DNA of 64,000 bases from Gemmatimonadaceae bacterium. GTDB taxonomy: Bacteria; Gemmatimonadota; Gemmatimonadetes; Gemmatimonadales; Gemmatimonadaceae. This document shows, piece by piece, positions 26,667 to 34,971 of the stretch (position 1 is its first letter; each line of letters starts with the position of its first letter). The stretch spans positions 248,001 through 312,000 of the forward strand of contig JAICWO010000003.1 of NCBI GenBank assembly GCA_025934775.1, in the 5' to 3' direction. The notes beneath the pieces were generated by a model. It searched no databases, was not told the DNA's origin, and was given only the letters and a program-made list of their open reading frames with translations. The translations under genes and the position numbers were made by a program.

Positions 26667-27314
26667 ATGAAGCTCCGCGTGCTTTCGCTCGCTCTCGTGC
26701 TTGCCGGTTGCGTGCACCATTCGCCGCTGCTCGATCCCTCGGCGGCGTACTGGCAGTCGCACGCGCCGCCGGTGTATTACGCGCGCGTGGAGACGACGAA
26801 AGGGCGGTTCACGCTCGAGATCCGTCGCGACTGGGCGCCGATTGGTGCCGATCACTTCTATCTCCTCGCGCGCGCGGGCTTCTACGACGACTCGCGATTC
26901 ACGCGCGTCGTCCCGCGCTTCATCGCGCAATTCGGGATTCCGCGCGACTCGGTGCTCGCGAACCGCTGGTCGCACCGCGCGATCGCGGACGATCCCGTGC
27001 GACAGAGCAACGTGCGCGGCACGATCGCGTATGCGATGACCGGCCCGAACGCGCGCACCACGGAGCTCTACATCAATCTCGTCGACGACACGCGGCTCGA
27101 CGCGCAGGGCTTCGCGCCGATCGGACGTGTGATCGACGGAATGAACGTGGTGGACGCGTTGTACGGCGGCTACGGCGAGAACGCGGGCGGCGGCGTGCGA
27201 GCGGGGAAGCAGGGACCGCTGCTAGCCGGCGGCAATGCGTACGTGGATCGCGAGTATCCGCGGCTCGATCACCTGATCCGGATCACGATCGAGAACACCG
27301 CGTCACCGCGTTGA
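26667..27314 (+). CDS. cyclophilin-type peptidyl-prolyl isomerase, lipoprotein
   Basis: A 215-residue lipoprotein (lipobox LVLAGC, Cys16) containing a cyclophilin-like domain. It has TTKGRFTLEIRRDWAPIGADHF, FTRVVPRFIAQFG (F and R of the active site), and TELYINLVDDTRLDAQGFAP. It should assist proline isomerisation in protein folding in the periplasm. The ATG at 26667 begins the signal peptide. Its stop codon is directly followed by the end of the convergent plug-like gene. Confidence 0.9.
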   Translation: MKLRVLSLALVLAGCVHHSPLLDPSAAYWQSHAPPVYYARVETTKGRFTLEIRRDWAPIGADHFYLLARAGFYDDSRFTRVVPRFIAQFGIPRDSVLANRWSHRAIADDPVRQSNVRGTIAYAMTGPNARTTELYINLVDDTRLDAQGFAPIGRVIDGMNVVDALYGGYGENAGGGVRAGKQGPLLAGGNAYVDREYPRLDHLIRITIENTASPR

Positions 27315-28067
27315 CTATCCTCCGCACCATCGCGTCCACAGCGCGATGACAGTACAGTAGTCGCCACTCGGTCGGAACTGGACCGGAGCCGCGGCGCGAC
27401 TGTATACCTCGACTCCGGCCACGTCTTCTGCGCGAAATTCGTCGATCGAGATGTTCAATCGAATGCCATCGATGTATGTGAGAACCGGGCAGCTCAGCCC
27501 GCCTCTCGTGTCCGCCTCGGCAGAAACGACCTGAGACCCGATTGCGCGGAGACCGGGCACATGCGTCGCCAGGATCAGTGATAGCGGCACGTTGTGCGCA
27601 TTCGCGAGCATCGAGTCGGTTATGAAACGTCCAATTCCCATTCTCTTGCGAGCGTAGTAGCCCTGTAGCCGCAGTGGGACGTCATTGCGATGGCCGATGA
27701 TTCGCATTGGGCTCAGTGCCGCGGGTGTGCGAGCAAGCCGCACAAAAATCAAAGACGTGTCGTTGGTCAATTCGACAGTCAGTTCTGTCGGCGAAAATCC
27801 GAGCGCATTGATAACGAGCAGGTGGACGCCGCGATCAAGCGAGTCTGCTCGCGCTTCGCCGGCCCAGCTCGTGCGCAACGGCGTCGGTCGTCCACTGATC
27901 CGCAGGATCGCATTCGGCACAGAAGCGCCGCTTTCGGAATCCGCCACCGAGAAGCTCAGTGAAACGGTACGCCGTCCATTTTGGCCGAGGCTGGGCTGCA
28001 CGAATGTGACGAGAAGCAGCGCGGCCATCCCACCGCACGCCGCGCGGCGGACGCCACCTGCTCGCAT
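27315..28067 (-). CDS. CarboxypepD-like/TonB-plug-like exported protein
   Basis: About 250 residues with a signal peptide at its start (MRAGGVRRAACGGMAALLLV). Residues about 35-110 fit a carboxypeptidase regulatory-like (beta-sandwich) domain and the rest resembles the plug domain found next to TonB receptors (RISGRPTPLRTS, then YYARKRMGIGRFITD and LTYIDGIRLN). No beta-barrel follows, so it may be a barrel-less relative. The open frame extends upstream to 28370, and starts at 28127 or 28103 are possible. The choice of 28067 rests only on the signal peptide. Confidence 0.6.
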   Translation of the reverse strand: MRAGGVRRAACGGMAALLLVTFVQPSLGQNGRRTVSLSFSVADSESGASVPNAILRISGRPTPLRTSWAGEARADSLDRGVHLLVINALGFSPTELTVELTNDTSLIFVRLARTPAALSPMRIIGHRNDVPLRLQGYYARKRMGIGRFITDSMLANAHNVPLSLILATHVPGLRAIGSQVVSAEADTRGGLSCPVLTYIDGIRLNISIDEFRAEDVAGVEVYSRAAAPVQFRPSGDYCTVIALWTRWCGG

Positions 28068-28305
28068 CAGATTCGAAATGTCCAGCCCGCGCTCGAGGAA
28101 CATGGGACGTGTCGGCGCCGGTGTCATCGTCTGATCAACTGCTCCACGTCCGCCTGACGCCGCTCTGAGTGGGACGGCTACGAGCAAACCAGGCGTCCCT
28201 ATCAAAACGGGCCGACGTCGGGCGCGCCCGCGAGCAAGTTGAACAGGTATCTGTGAATTCTCGGATCGCGCGACACCTCTGGTGGACACCGGCGACCTGC
28301 TCGCA

Positions 28306-29289
28306 TTAACGAGCGTAGCGCACCGCCCCAACGATCGAGCTCCACGGATGCCAGCTCGGTCCCGCCGCATACGCCCGGCTCTCGCTCACCGCGCGATAGC
28401 CGAGCATCCAGCGCCCGCGGCGCAGTTCGAGTCCCATCTCACCGGCGGAGACGAACGGCTCGTGTCCAACGCGCGCGCTGGGACGGAACGTGTTGCCGTC
28501 GAGAAAGAGATCGCGCGCGACCGCGCGCTCCGACGCGCCGACGGTGAGCGCGATCGACGCCGCGTCGTCGTCCGACGGAAGCCACGGATGCGCGAGATGC
28601 CAGCCGGCTCGCGCGCGGAGCCCGAGCTCCGCGTCGGTGCGAACGTTGCCGACCGACGCGACAACGCGCGGCAGCAGGTCGAACGCGATCGGCTGCGCGT
28701 CGTCGCTCGCGAGGCGGCGCTGCTGCGCGTACCGCACGATCGCGCCCGGCTCGAAGCCGATCGCGCGGGTCCAGTCGGTGGGACGGTTGTACGCCGGCGC
28801 AACGTCGTGCGCGAGATGCTGCATTTGCTCGGCGAATGACGGCGCCCCCGTCACGCCGAGCACGATCGTGACCTCGTCCGACCGATCGACGCGCGCGCGC
28901 CGCGCGCGCTCGCTCACGTACAACCAGCCCGCGTTGGGTCGCGAGCCCGGGGCCGCGTGCGGATCGTCGAGGCTGACCGATGGCGTATAGATGTCCTGCC
29001 CGATCTCGACGCGGCCGGCGCGGCAATCGGTTGTGTGCGGCCCGCAGGGGGGAATACCTGCGAGCAGCGCGCGCGACCAGCGCGGCGCGTCGCCGCCATC
29101 GTCGCTCACGTGCACGCCGCTCGTGTACTCGTCGTCCGGGCGGTTCCACGGCTTCATCCAGAAGTCGAACGCGTCGTTGTCGATCGCGAGCGTGACGGTG
29201 TGCGGCGATGAGGCGGCGGACTGCGAGATGGCCGCCCCGAATGGAGCGGCCATGACGAAAGCGAGCGAAATGCGAAGCGCGCGTGTCAC
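28306..29289 (-). CDS. LpxR-like lipid A deacylase family protein
   Basis: A 327-residue outer-membrane protein of the LpxR/DUF2219 family. It has a signal peptide, the conserved N-terminal DNDAFDFWMKPWNRPDDEYTSG pattern in two parts (DNDAF and DDEYTSG), and alternating strands after it consistent with a 12-stranded barrel. LpxR in Salmonella removes a 3'-acyloxyacyl group from lipid A. The GTG start at 29289 overlaps the stop of the upstream lipoprotein gene by 4 bases (GTGA). Activity on lipid A here is inferred. Confidence 0.72.
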   Translation of the reverse strand: MTRALRISLAFVMAAPFGAAISQSAASSPHTVTLAIDNDAFDFWMKPWNRPDDEYTSGVHVSDDGGDAPRWSRALLAGIPPCGPHTTDCRAGRVEIGQDIYTPSVSLDDPHAAPGSRPNAGWLYVSERARRARVDRSDEVTIVLGVTGAPSFAEQMQHLAHDVAPAYNRPTDWTRAIGFEPGAIVRYAQQRRLASDDAQPIAFDLLPRVVASVGNVRTDAELGLRARAGWHLAHPWLPSDDDAASIALTVGASERAVARDLFLDGNTFRPSARVGHEPFVSAGEMGLELRRGRWMLGYRAVSESRAYAAGPSWHPWSSIVGAVRYAR

Positions 29290-30383
29290 TGATACTGGAT
29301 GTACAGCGGCTTGGGCGCGAGACGCAAGACCTCGAACGGCGTGAGAATCGGCTCGCCGCTCTTCACGTCGTTGTGATAGAAGAGCTTGAACCCTGTGAAC
29401 TCCACCGGGTGATTCACGATGTAGTCGTGATACGAGTCGAACTTGAGCCACGGCGGACCCCAGCCGTCCATGTCCATCACGACCTGCACGTGCGGCGTGG
29501 GACGGATGTTCTCCGCGTCCGGCACCATGTCCTGCCGGAAGCGGTGCACGACGAGGATCTTGGGCGGCAGGTGATATTCCGTGACGAGCTTGTCCAATGT
29601 TTGAATTGCATAATTCACATCGCTCGCCATCATCTGCCCGACTTTCGCGCTCGGCCGCACCCCCTCGCGCTTGTAGTGCATGTAGAACTCGGGATCGATG
29701 CCGAGATGCACGTCCGGGCGCTGGAGATACTTGAGGAGGAGCGGCAGCTCCTGCTGCAGCGTGCTGTGCCCCGCCTGAATGTCGATGAAGAGCAGCCCCT
29801 TGCGACTCTTCGCCCATCCGTACGCCTGCTCGATCGTCTGCGGCGTCTCGCGCCGGCGCCACATTCCGTCCGCTCCCGGCGCGCCCTGCGCGACCACCGT
29901 CACCAGGTGGATGGCCGGGATCACCGGCGTCGACGGATCGGCTTTGCGCCATTCGGCGACGGTCTTGTCGAGCATCGACAGCATCTGGTCAGGTGCGTAC
30001 TCGCCGAGCACGCCCATCTTCTTCGAGTGCGGATTGCCGTAGTAGGCGACGATCCGGTTCTCGGGAAGCAGCGAGCCCGCGAGCCGCGTCGGTCCCGACG
30101 GCCAGTGCGCCAGTTGCTTGTCGCCGGCGCGGATCGCGGCGAAGTACGACGAGCTGTCGTGCTTGTTGCGCGCCGCGCGGAGATGCGGTTTGACGCTGTC
30201 CTCGACGAGGAACGTGGGCGTCGCGCCGGGCTTGCCGGCCGCTGACGACGCGACCTCGCCCGACGACGTGTCCGCCTTGGTCCGCGCGGCCTTCGCGTCA
30301 GGCTTGGCGCCGCAGCCCGCGGCGAGCACGGCCGCCGCGGCGATGGATGAGAGAGCGAAGCGATACGACAACGACATGTGCAT
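29286..30383 (-). CDS. lipoprotein of unknown function, TIM-barrel-like
   Basis: A 365-residue lipoprotein (lipobox VLAAGC, Cys24). After a disordered linker, residues about 105-365 form an alpha/beta domain with YYGNPHSKKMGVLGEY, LLFIDIQAGHSTLQQEL, LGIDPEFYM and VVMDMDGWGPPWLK. From memory, similar uncharacterised proteins are common in actinobacteria. The strand-end acidic residues suggest a barrel hydrolase, possibly on polysaccharide; nothing more can be said. Overlap with the LpxR-like gene suggests a shared envelope role. Confidence 0.75.
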   Translation of the reverse strand: MHMSLSYRFALSSIAAAAVLAAGCGAKPDAKAARTKADTSSGEVASSAAGKPGATPTFLVEDSVKPHLRAARNKHDSSSYFAAIRAGDKQLAHWPSGPTRLAGSLLPENRIVAYYGNPHSKKMGVLGEYAPDQMLSMLDKTVAEWRKADPSTPVIPAIHLVTVVAQGAPGADGMWRRRETPQTIEQAYGWAKSRKGLLFIDIQAGHSTLQQELPLLLKYLQRPDVHLGIDPEFYMHYKREGVRPSAKVGQMMASDVNYAIQTLDKLVTEYHLPPKILVVHRFRQDMVPDAENIRPTPHVQVVMDMDGWGPPWLKFDSYHDYIVNHPVEFTGFKLFYHNDVKSGEPILTPFEVLRLAPKPLYIQYQ

Positions 30384-30440
30384 CTCGCGCTGCGATGTTA
30401 TGAGAAGTGATACACCGATGACGATGAAAGGCACCGCGCG

Positions 30441-30467
30441 TGCCACGGCGTGCCACGGCGTGCGCGG
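30441..30467. repeat. 10-base direct repeat, 2.7 copies
   Basis: TGCCACGGCG occurs at 30441-30450 and 30451-30460, followed by a partial third copy (TGCGCGG). It lies between the lipoprotein start and vapB. No function is evident. Confidence 0.55.
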
Positions 30468-30562
30468 CGTTTTTCCGACGACGGCTGTGTGCGGCGACGG
30501 CGGGAGAATGTAGTCGGGCCATGAAGCGCCCCCGAGTGTGCGAGGGAGGTGGAGCGCGACGC

Positions 30563-30601
30563 TATATTGACATGAGGCATCGTGATGCATGTTTGATGCA
30601 T
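30563..30601 (+). promoter_or_regulatory. vapBC promoter with repeated operator
   Basis: A TATATT -10-like box (30563-30568) is followed by TGAGGCAT (30573-30580), TGATGCAT (30583-30590) and TGATGCAT (30594-30601), spaced 10-11 bases apart on one DNA face. vapB starts 18 bases further. Repeats over the promoter are where a VapB-type repressor would bind for autoregulation. No -35 is clear. Confidence 0.55.
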
Positions 30602-30618
30602 ATCTCAGGACGTGACCC

Positions 30619-30816
30619 ATGCGCACCACACTCAATCTCGACGACGCCCTGCTCGACAAGGCGCATCGCCTGACGGGCATTGGCGAGCGCACCGCGCTGC
30701 TGCACGAAGCGTTGCGCGCGCTCATCGCGCGCGAGAGTGCGCGTCGTCTGGCGCGCCTGGGTGCGTCCGAGCCGAAGCTCTCCGACGTCCCGCGCCGCCG
30801 CGTCGCCGAGCCGTGA
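30619..30816 (+). CDS. vapB: VapB-type antitoxin
   Basis: A 65-residue antitoxin. MRTTLNLDDALLDKAHRLTG is a ribbon-helix-helix DNA-binding start (VapB_antitoxin family), the middle ALLHEALRALIARESARRL forms the second helix, and the flexible C-terminus should wrap the toxin. It overlaps the VapC start by 4 bases. It probably represses its own promoter, which has tandem TGATGCAT sites. Confidence 0.85.
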   Translation: MRTTLNLDDALLDKAHRLTGIGERTALLHEALRALIARESARRLARLGASEPKLSDVPRRRVAEP

Positions 30817-31190
30817 TCCTGCACGGGCGAACGCTCGTGCTCGCCGACACGTCGGTGTGGATCGATCACCTTCGGCGCGGCAATCAGGAGCTCGCTCAGC
30901 ATCTCGACGACGGGATGGTCTCGACGCATCCGTTTGTGATCGGCGAGCTCGCCTGCGGCAATATCGCGAACCGCGCGGAGATCCTCGATCTCCTGCACCA
31001 GCTTCCGCCCGCGCGCGTCGCCACCGATGTGGAAGTGCTCGCCATGGTCGAGCGCCGGCGGCTGATGGGGCGCGGCATCGGGCTCGTCCATGCGCACGTG
31101 CTCGCGGCGGCGGCGCTCACGCCGTTCACTCGCCTGTGGACGCTGGACAAGCGGCTGGCGAAGATTGCTGCGGAGCTCGATGTCGCGTAG
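30813..31190 (+). CDS. vapC: VapC PIN-domain ribonuclease toxin
   Basis: A 125-residue PIN domain with acidic residues Asp12 (LADTSVWIDHL), Glu45 (FVIGELACG) and Asp112 (LWTLDKRL). The fourth expected acid, in the motif usually read (I/V)DAHLLA, is His93 (LVHAHVLAAA). VapC toxins cleave tRNA or rRNA; here metal binding could be weaker. The start is GTG (30813), overlapping the vapB stop. A bidirectional terminator follows at 31235. Confidence 0.82.
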   Translation: MILHGRTLVLADTSVWIDHLRRGNQELAQHLDDGMVSTHPFVIGELACGNIANRAEILDLLHQLPPARVATDVEVLAMVERRRLMGRGIGLVHAHVLAAAALTPFTRLWTLDKRLAKIAAELDVA

Positions 31191-31234
31191 CGCAGTCGGC
31201 GCACGTGATCGTCTCACAACGAAAATCACAACGA

Positions 31235-31269
31235 AAAAGCCCCGATCGGCAATGCCGATCGGGGCTTTT
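31235..31269. terminator. bidirectional rho-independent terminator
   Basis: A perfect 16-base-pair stem (31235-31250 with 31254-31269), 3-base loop, with A-tract on one side and T-tract on the other. It ends vapBC on the plus strand and the tRNA-Asn transcript on the minus strand. Confidence 0.9.
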
Positions 31270-31276
31270 ATGACAG

Positions 31277-31350
31277 CTCCCGGGGAGGGACTCGAACCCC
31301 CGACCTAGTGATTAACAGTCACCCGCTCTGACCAGCTGAGCTACCCGGGA
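31277..31350 (-). tRNA. tRNA-Asn(GTT)
   Basis: 74 nucleotides folding into a clover leaf: acceptor TCCCGGG/CCCGGGA with discriminator G, D-arm GCTC-AGCTGGTCA-GAGC, anticodon loop CTGTTAA with GTT at 31314-31316, and T-arm GGGGG-TTCGAGT-CCCTC. The CCA end is not encoded. A terminator lies just downstream on its strand. Confidence 0.95.
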
Positions 31351-31429
31351 TCAGACAACGAAAAGTAGTGGCGCGCGGGGGGATGTCAACGGGCCGCGAG
31401 TGCGATACAAGGTCAACAGCGGCAGAGAC

Positions 31430-34312
31430 TTAAACCGCTTGCGGCACCCGCGAATCGGTATTGCGGCGCGCTCGTCCGCGCTCGTGCTCCGCGAAGTCGG
31501 GCAGCACCGTCCTGAGCCACTGTCCGGTGTACGACGCCTCCACGCGCGCGATCTCCTCCGGCCGCCCGCTCGCGACCACCGTGCCACCGCGATCGCCGGC
31601 CTCCGGGCCGAGGTCGATCACCCAGTCCGCGAGCTTGATCACGTCCAGGTTGTGCTCGATGAGCACCAGCGTGTGGCCGGCATCGACCAGCCGGTCGAAG
31701 ACCATTGCGAGTTTTCTAATGTCGTCGAGATGGAGGCCGGTCGTCGGCTCGTCCATCACGTACAGCTTCTTGCCGGACTTCTTGCTGCCGAGCGCGAGCT
31801 CGCGCGCCACCTTGAGGCGCTGCGCCTCGCCGCCGGACAGTGTCGTCGCCGGCTGGCCGAGTTGGAGATAGCCGAGTCCCACCTGCTGGAGCTGCCACAA
31901 CGCCTGGCCGAGCTTCTCCTCGCGCGGGAAGAAGCGGATCGCTTCGTCGATCGTGAGCTCGAGCACGTCGTGGATGCTCTTGCCGTTCACCCGCACGTCG
32001 AGCACGGCGGGCTTGAAGCGCTTGCCGCCGCAGTCGTCGCAGGGCACGTAGACGTCGGCCATGAACACCATCTCGACCTCGAGATAGCCGGCCCCTTCGC
32101 ACGTCTCGCAGCGGCCGCCGGCGACGTTGAAGCTGAACGTGCCCGCGGTATAGCGCCGCTCGCGCGAGAGCGGCGCATCGGCGAAGATCCGCCGGATCTC
32201 GTCGAACGCCTTCACGTAGGTCACGGGATTCGATCGCGGCGATTTGCCGATCGGGCTCTGGTCGATCATCACGATGTCGTCGATCGCCTCGACGCCCGTC
32301 AGCGCGTCGAACTGCCCGACGGTCTCGCCGAGGTGCTGCTTGGCGCTGTGCTCCCCGTGCAGGCGCAGCTCGAGGGCGCGGGCGAGGACGTCGTGTATGA
32401 GAGTGCTCTTTCCAGAACCTGAAACACCCGTCACCACGGTGACGGCGGCGAGCGGGATCTTGACGTCCACGCCCTTGAGGTTGTGCTCGCGCGCGCCGGT
32501 GAGCGTGATCCAGCGCGGCCCGAGGCGGCGGCGCTCCGCGGGCACGGGGATCTCGCGCGCGCCGGTGAGATACGCGCCCGTGAGCGGACTCTCGGACACC
32601 CGCCCGATCGGGCCGTTGAACACGAGCTGTCCGCCCTGCGCGCCGCTCGCCGGCCCGAGCTCCACCATGTGATCCGCCGCGCGAATCGCGTCCGGATCGT
32701 GCTCGACGACGATCACGGTATTGCCGGTGTCGCGCAGGCGGTGCAGCAGCCGGAGCAGCCGGGCCATGTCGCGCGAGTGGAGGCCGATCGACGGCTCGTC
32801 GAGCACGTACAAGGTGTCGACGAGCTGCGAGCCCAGCGAGTTGGCGAGACCGATCCGCTGCGCCTCACCGCCCGAGAGCGTGCGCGTGGCGCGGTGCATC
32901 GACAAATAATTCAGCCCCACGTCGCAGAGAAATTGGACGCGATCGCGCGCCTCCTTCAGCACGTTCGCCGCCACCTCGCGCTCGAACGGCGAGAGCTCGA
33001 GCGACTCCAGCCACGCGAGCAGCCGGTCGACGGGCAGCTCGCTCACCTCGGCGATCGTGCAGCCGCCGATCTTCACCTGGAGCGCCTCGGGCTGGAGCTT
33101 GGTGCCGTTGCACGCCGGACACTCGCGCGCCGTCTGATACTGCCGGAGAAAAACGCGGATGTACTGCTTGTATTTCTTCTCCTCCAGATCGACGAGGAAC
33201 GGGAAGATGCCTTTGTACCCGCGCACTTTCGCGTGGAGCAGCTGTTCGCGAGCGGTCTTCGGCAGCTTCTCCCACGCCGCGTCCATCGAAATGCCTTCTT
33301 TCTTCGCGAACTCGGCGAGCGCGCGGCGCTTGTTCTCGTAGCGCGGCATCGTCCACGGCGCGATCGCCCCGTCGCGGAGCGATCGCGCGGGATACGGCAC
33401 GATGAGCGATTCATCATACTCGAGCGTCGCGCCGAACCCGTTGCACCGCGTGCACGCGCCGCGCGGACTGTTGAACGAGAAGAGCTGCGGCGTCGGCGAG
33501 GGAGCTCGCGTGCCGTCGTTTGCGCACTCGTACCGCTCGGTGAATCGAAGCTGCGTCGACGCCTTCGGTGTGAGCGGTGTCTTGACGGGCGCGGTGAACA
33601 CGATCGCGCAGTCGCCGTCGCCCTCGCGAAACGCGGTGCCCACCGCGTCGGCCAGCCGCCCGCGCGCGTCGTCGCCCACGGCGAGCCGGTCGACCACGAC
33701 GAGGAGCTGTTTGGCGAAGGTGATGTCGATCGCCTCGGTCATCAGCTCGTCGAGATGCTTGACGGCACCGTCGACCACGAGCCGCACGAAGCCCTGCGCC
33801 CGCAGGTTGTCGATCGCGACCTCGTGCGTGAGCTCCGCTGACAGCACGAGCGGGAACGTCACGTAGAAGCGCGTGCCTTCGGGAAGCGCCATGATCGTAT
33901 CGGCCACCGACTGCACCGAATCTGGCTTCATCTCGCGCCCGCAGAGCGGACAGAACGTGCGGCCGATCCGTGCCCAAAGCAGACGGAGGTAGTCGTAGAT
34001 CTCGGTCGCGGTGCCGACGGTCGAGCGCGAGGTCTTGGTCGGATTCTTCTGCTCGATCGCGACGGCGGGCGAGAGGCCCTCGATCGAGTCGACGTCCGGC
34101 TTCTCCATGCGCTCGAGGAACTGCCGCGCGTACGCCGACAGCGACTCGACATACCGTCGCTGGCCCTCGGCGTAGATCGTATCGAACGCGAGGGATGATT
34201 TGCCGGAGCCGGAGGGGCCGGTGATCACCGTGAAGGCGCGGCGCGGGATCTCGAGATCGAATCCCTTCAGGTTGTGCTGCCTCGCGCCGCGGACGATGAT
34301 CGAGTCCTTCAT
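31430..34312 (-). CDS. uvrA: excinuclease ABC subunit A
   Basis: A 960-residue UvrA, the damage-scanning ATPase of nucleotide excision repair. Both ABC modules are present: Walker A GPSGSGKSS near residue 31-39 and GVSGSGKST in the second half, with LSGGEAQR signatures. Zinc modules are seen as CPLCGREM, CTRCNGFG and CETCEGAG with CDDCGG further on. Length is normal (about 940-960). It is a single gene, with tRNA-Asn downstream and a methyltransferase relic just upstream. Confidence 0.98.
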   Translation of the reverse strand: MKDSIIVRGARQHNLKGFDLEIPRRAFTVITGPSGSGKSSLAFDTIYAEGQRRYVESLSAYARQFLERMEKPDVDSIEGLSPAVAIEQKNPTKTSRSTVGTATEIYDYLRLLWARIGRTFCPLCGREMKPDSVQSVADTIMALPEGTRFYVTFPLVLSAELTHEVAIDNLRAQGFVRLVVDGAVKHLDELMTEAIDITFAKQLLVVVDRLAVGDDARGRLADAVGTAFREGDGDCAIVFTAPVKTPLTPKASTQLRFTERYECANDGTRAPSPTPQLFSFNSPRGACTRCNGFGATLEYDESLIVPYPARSLRDGAIAPWTMPRYENKRRALAEFAKKEGISMDAAWEKLPKTAREQLLHAKVRGYKGIFPFLVDLEEKKYKQYIRVFLRQYQTARECPACNGTKLQPEALQVKIGGCTIAEVSELPVDRLLAWLESLELSPFEREVAANVLKEARDRVQFLCDVGLNYLSMHRATRTLSGGEAQRIGLANSLGSQLVDTLYVLDEPSIGLHSRDMARLLRLLHRLRDTGNTVIVVEHDPDAIRAADHMVELGPASGAQGGQLVFNGPIGRVSESPLTGAYLTGAREIPVPAERRRLGPRWITLTGAREHNLKGVDVKIPLAAVTVVTGVSGSGKSTLIHDVLARALELRLHGEHSAKQHLGETVGQFDALTGVEAIDDIVMIDQSPIGKSPRSNPVTYVKAFDEIRRIFADAPLSRERRYTAGTFSFNVAGGRCETCEGAGYLEVEMVFMADVYVPCDDCGGKRFKPAVLDVRVNGKSIHDVLELTIDEAIRFFPREEKLGQALWQLQQVGLGYLQLGQPATTLSGGEAQRLKVARELALGSKKSGKKLYVMDEPTTGLHLDDIRKLAMVFDRLVDAGHTLVLIEHNLDVIKLADWVIDLGPEAGDRGGTVVASGRPEEIARVEASYTGQWLRTVLPDFAEHERGRARRNTDSRVPQAV

Positions 34313-34372
34313 CGACCGGAATCTAGCGGTCGCGAGCGACCGAAGAAATGGCGAAAGTGCGGTGCTGCGATC

Positions 34373-34600
34373 TTACGACCCGCGTTCGAGAATCGCGATC
34401 TCGATGGGCCGCGCGACCTGCTCCGCGACGCGCGGCACGCCGGCCGAGGTAGTAGACCACCTCCGCGCAAAAGACGACGTCGAATGGTCCATCGCGCAGA
34501 TCGCGAGTCGCGTCCATGCTTTGAAATTGCCATCGCGTGGAGCGCGTCACGAACCTTGTGCGGCGCCTGGTCGAGATCCATGTGCCGCGTCGGATGCGTT
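34373..34600 (-). pseudogene. frameshifted remnant of a class I methyltransferase
   Basis: One reading frame on the minus strand contains FDVVFCAEVVYYL, which is motif IV/post-IV of NodS-like SAM-dependent methyltransferases. At that point the frame loses sense (GRRAARRG), but a shift of one frame continues as AGVPRVAEQVARPIEIAILE and reaches a stop at 34373-34375. The SAM-binding motif I is absent, so what remains is only about 70 residues. It looks like a decayed end fragment beside uvrA. Confidence is limited by its shortness. Confidence 0.4.
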
Positions 34601-34866
34601 CACGCTCTTCGACGCGCGAGGCGCCCGAGTACGAGAAGGACGAGTGCGCCGAACGTCGCGATCGCGATCGAGCGCAGGTCGAATTGGCCCTGCCTCACTC
34701 CGCCCCAGCCGAGCCACGCGCCAGCGAGGCCGCCGACGAACGCGCCGATGATGCCGAGCACGATCGTGAAGATGCATCCCGCGGGATCGCGGCCCGGCAT
34801 CAGGAACTTGGCAAGCGAGCCCGCGATCAGGCCGAGGAGGATCCAGTAGAGCCAGAGCGGAGTCAA
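34600..34866 (-). CDS. GlsB/YeaQ/YmgE-family membrane protein (copy 2)
   Basis: An 88-residue protein with two to three membrane segments. The family pattern is clear: WILLGLIAGSLAKFLMPGRDPAG, then GIIGAFVGGLAGAWLGWG and a third helix VLLVLGRL with basic end. Such proteins are stress-induced in general; no biochemical activity is known. It lies next to a paralogue, separated by a heptad palindrome. Confidence 0.85.
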   Translation of the reverse strand: MTPLWLYWILLGLIAGSLAKFLMPGRDPAGCIFTIVLGIIGAFVGGLAGAWLGWGGVRQGQFDLRSIAIATFGALVLLVLGRLARRRA

Positions 34867-34871
34867 AGTTC

Positions 34872-34965
34872 GAGACTGGAGGTGAGAGGCTGGAGGTTGG
34901 AGGCCGGTGATGGCGCCGAGCTCCAGCCTCCAATCTCGAACCTCTAATCTCCAACCTCCAGTCTC
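34872..34965. repeat. heptad inverted-repeat element E2
   Basis: The left side has GAGG/GGAG units at roughly 7-base spacing (from 34872) and the right side has CTCC-type units in 7-base steps (34920-34965). The outer 12 bases are a perfect pair: GAGACTGGAGGT at 34872-34883 and ACCTCCAGTCTC at 34954-34965. Over 36 positions, 27 match. It lies exactly between the two GlsB/YeaQ paralogues. Confidence 0.75.
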
Positions 34966-34971
34966 AACCGT

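Noticed and set aside
28068-28305. Search for promoter or small gene in the gap before the plug-like gene
   Set aside because: No repeat, hairpin or small reading frame with a ribosome-binding site stood out; part of it may belong to a longer N-terminus of the downstream gene.
30619-31190. vapBC as part of a larger defence island
   Set aside because: Neighbours are tRNA-Asn, uvrA and envelope genes; no restriction, Abi or phage-related gene is adjacent.
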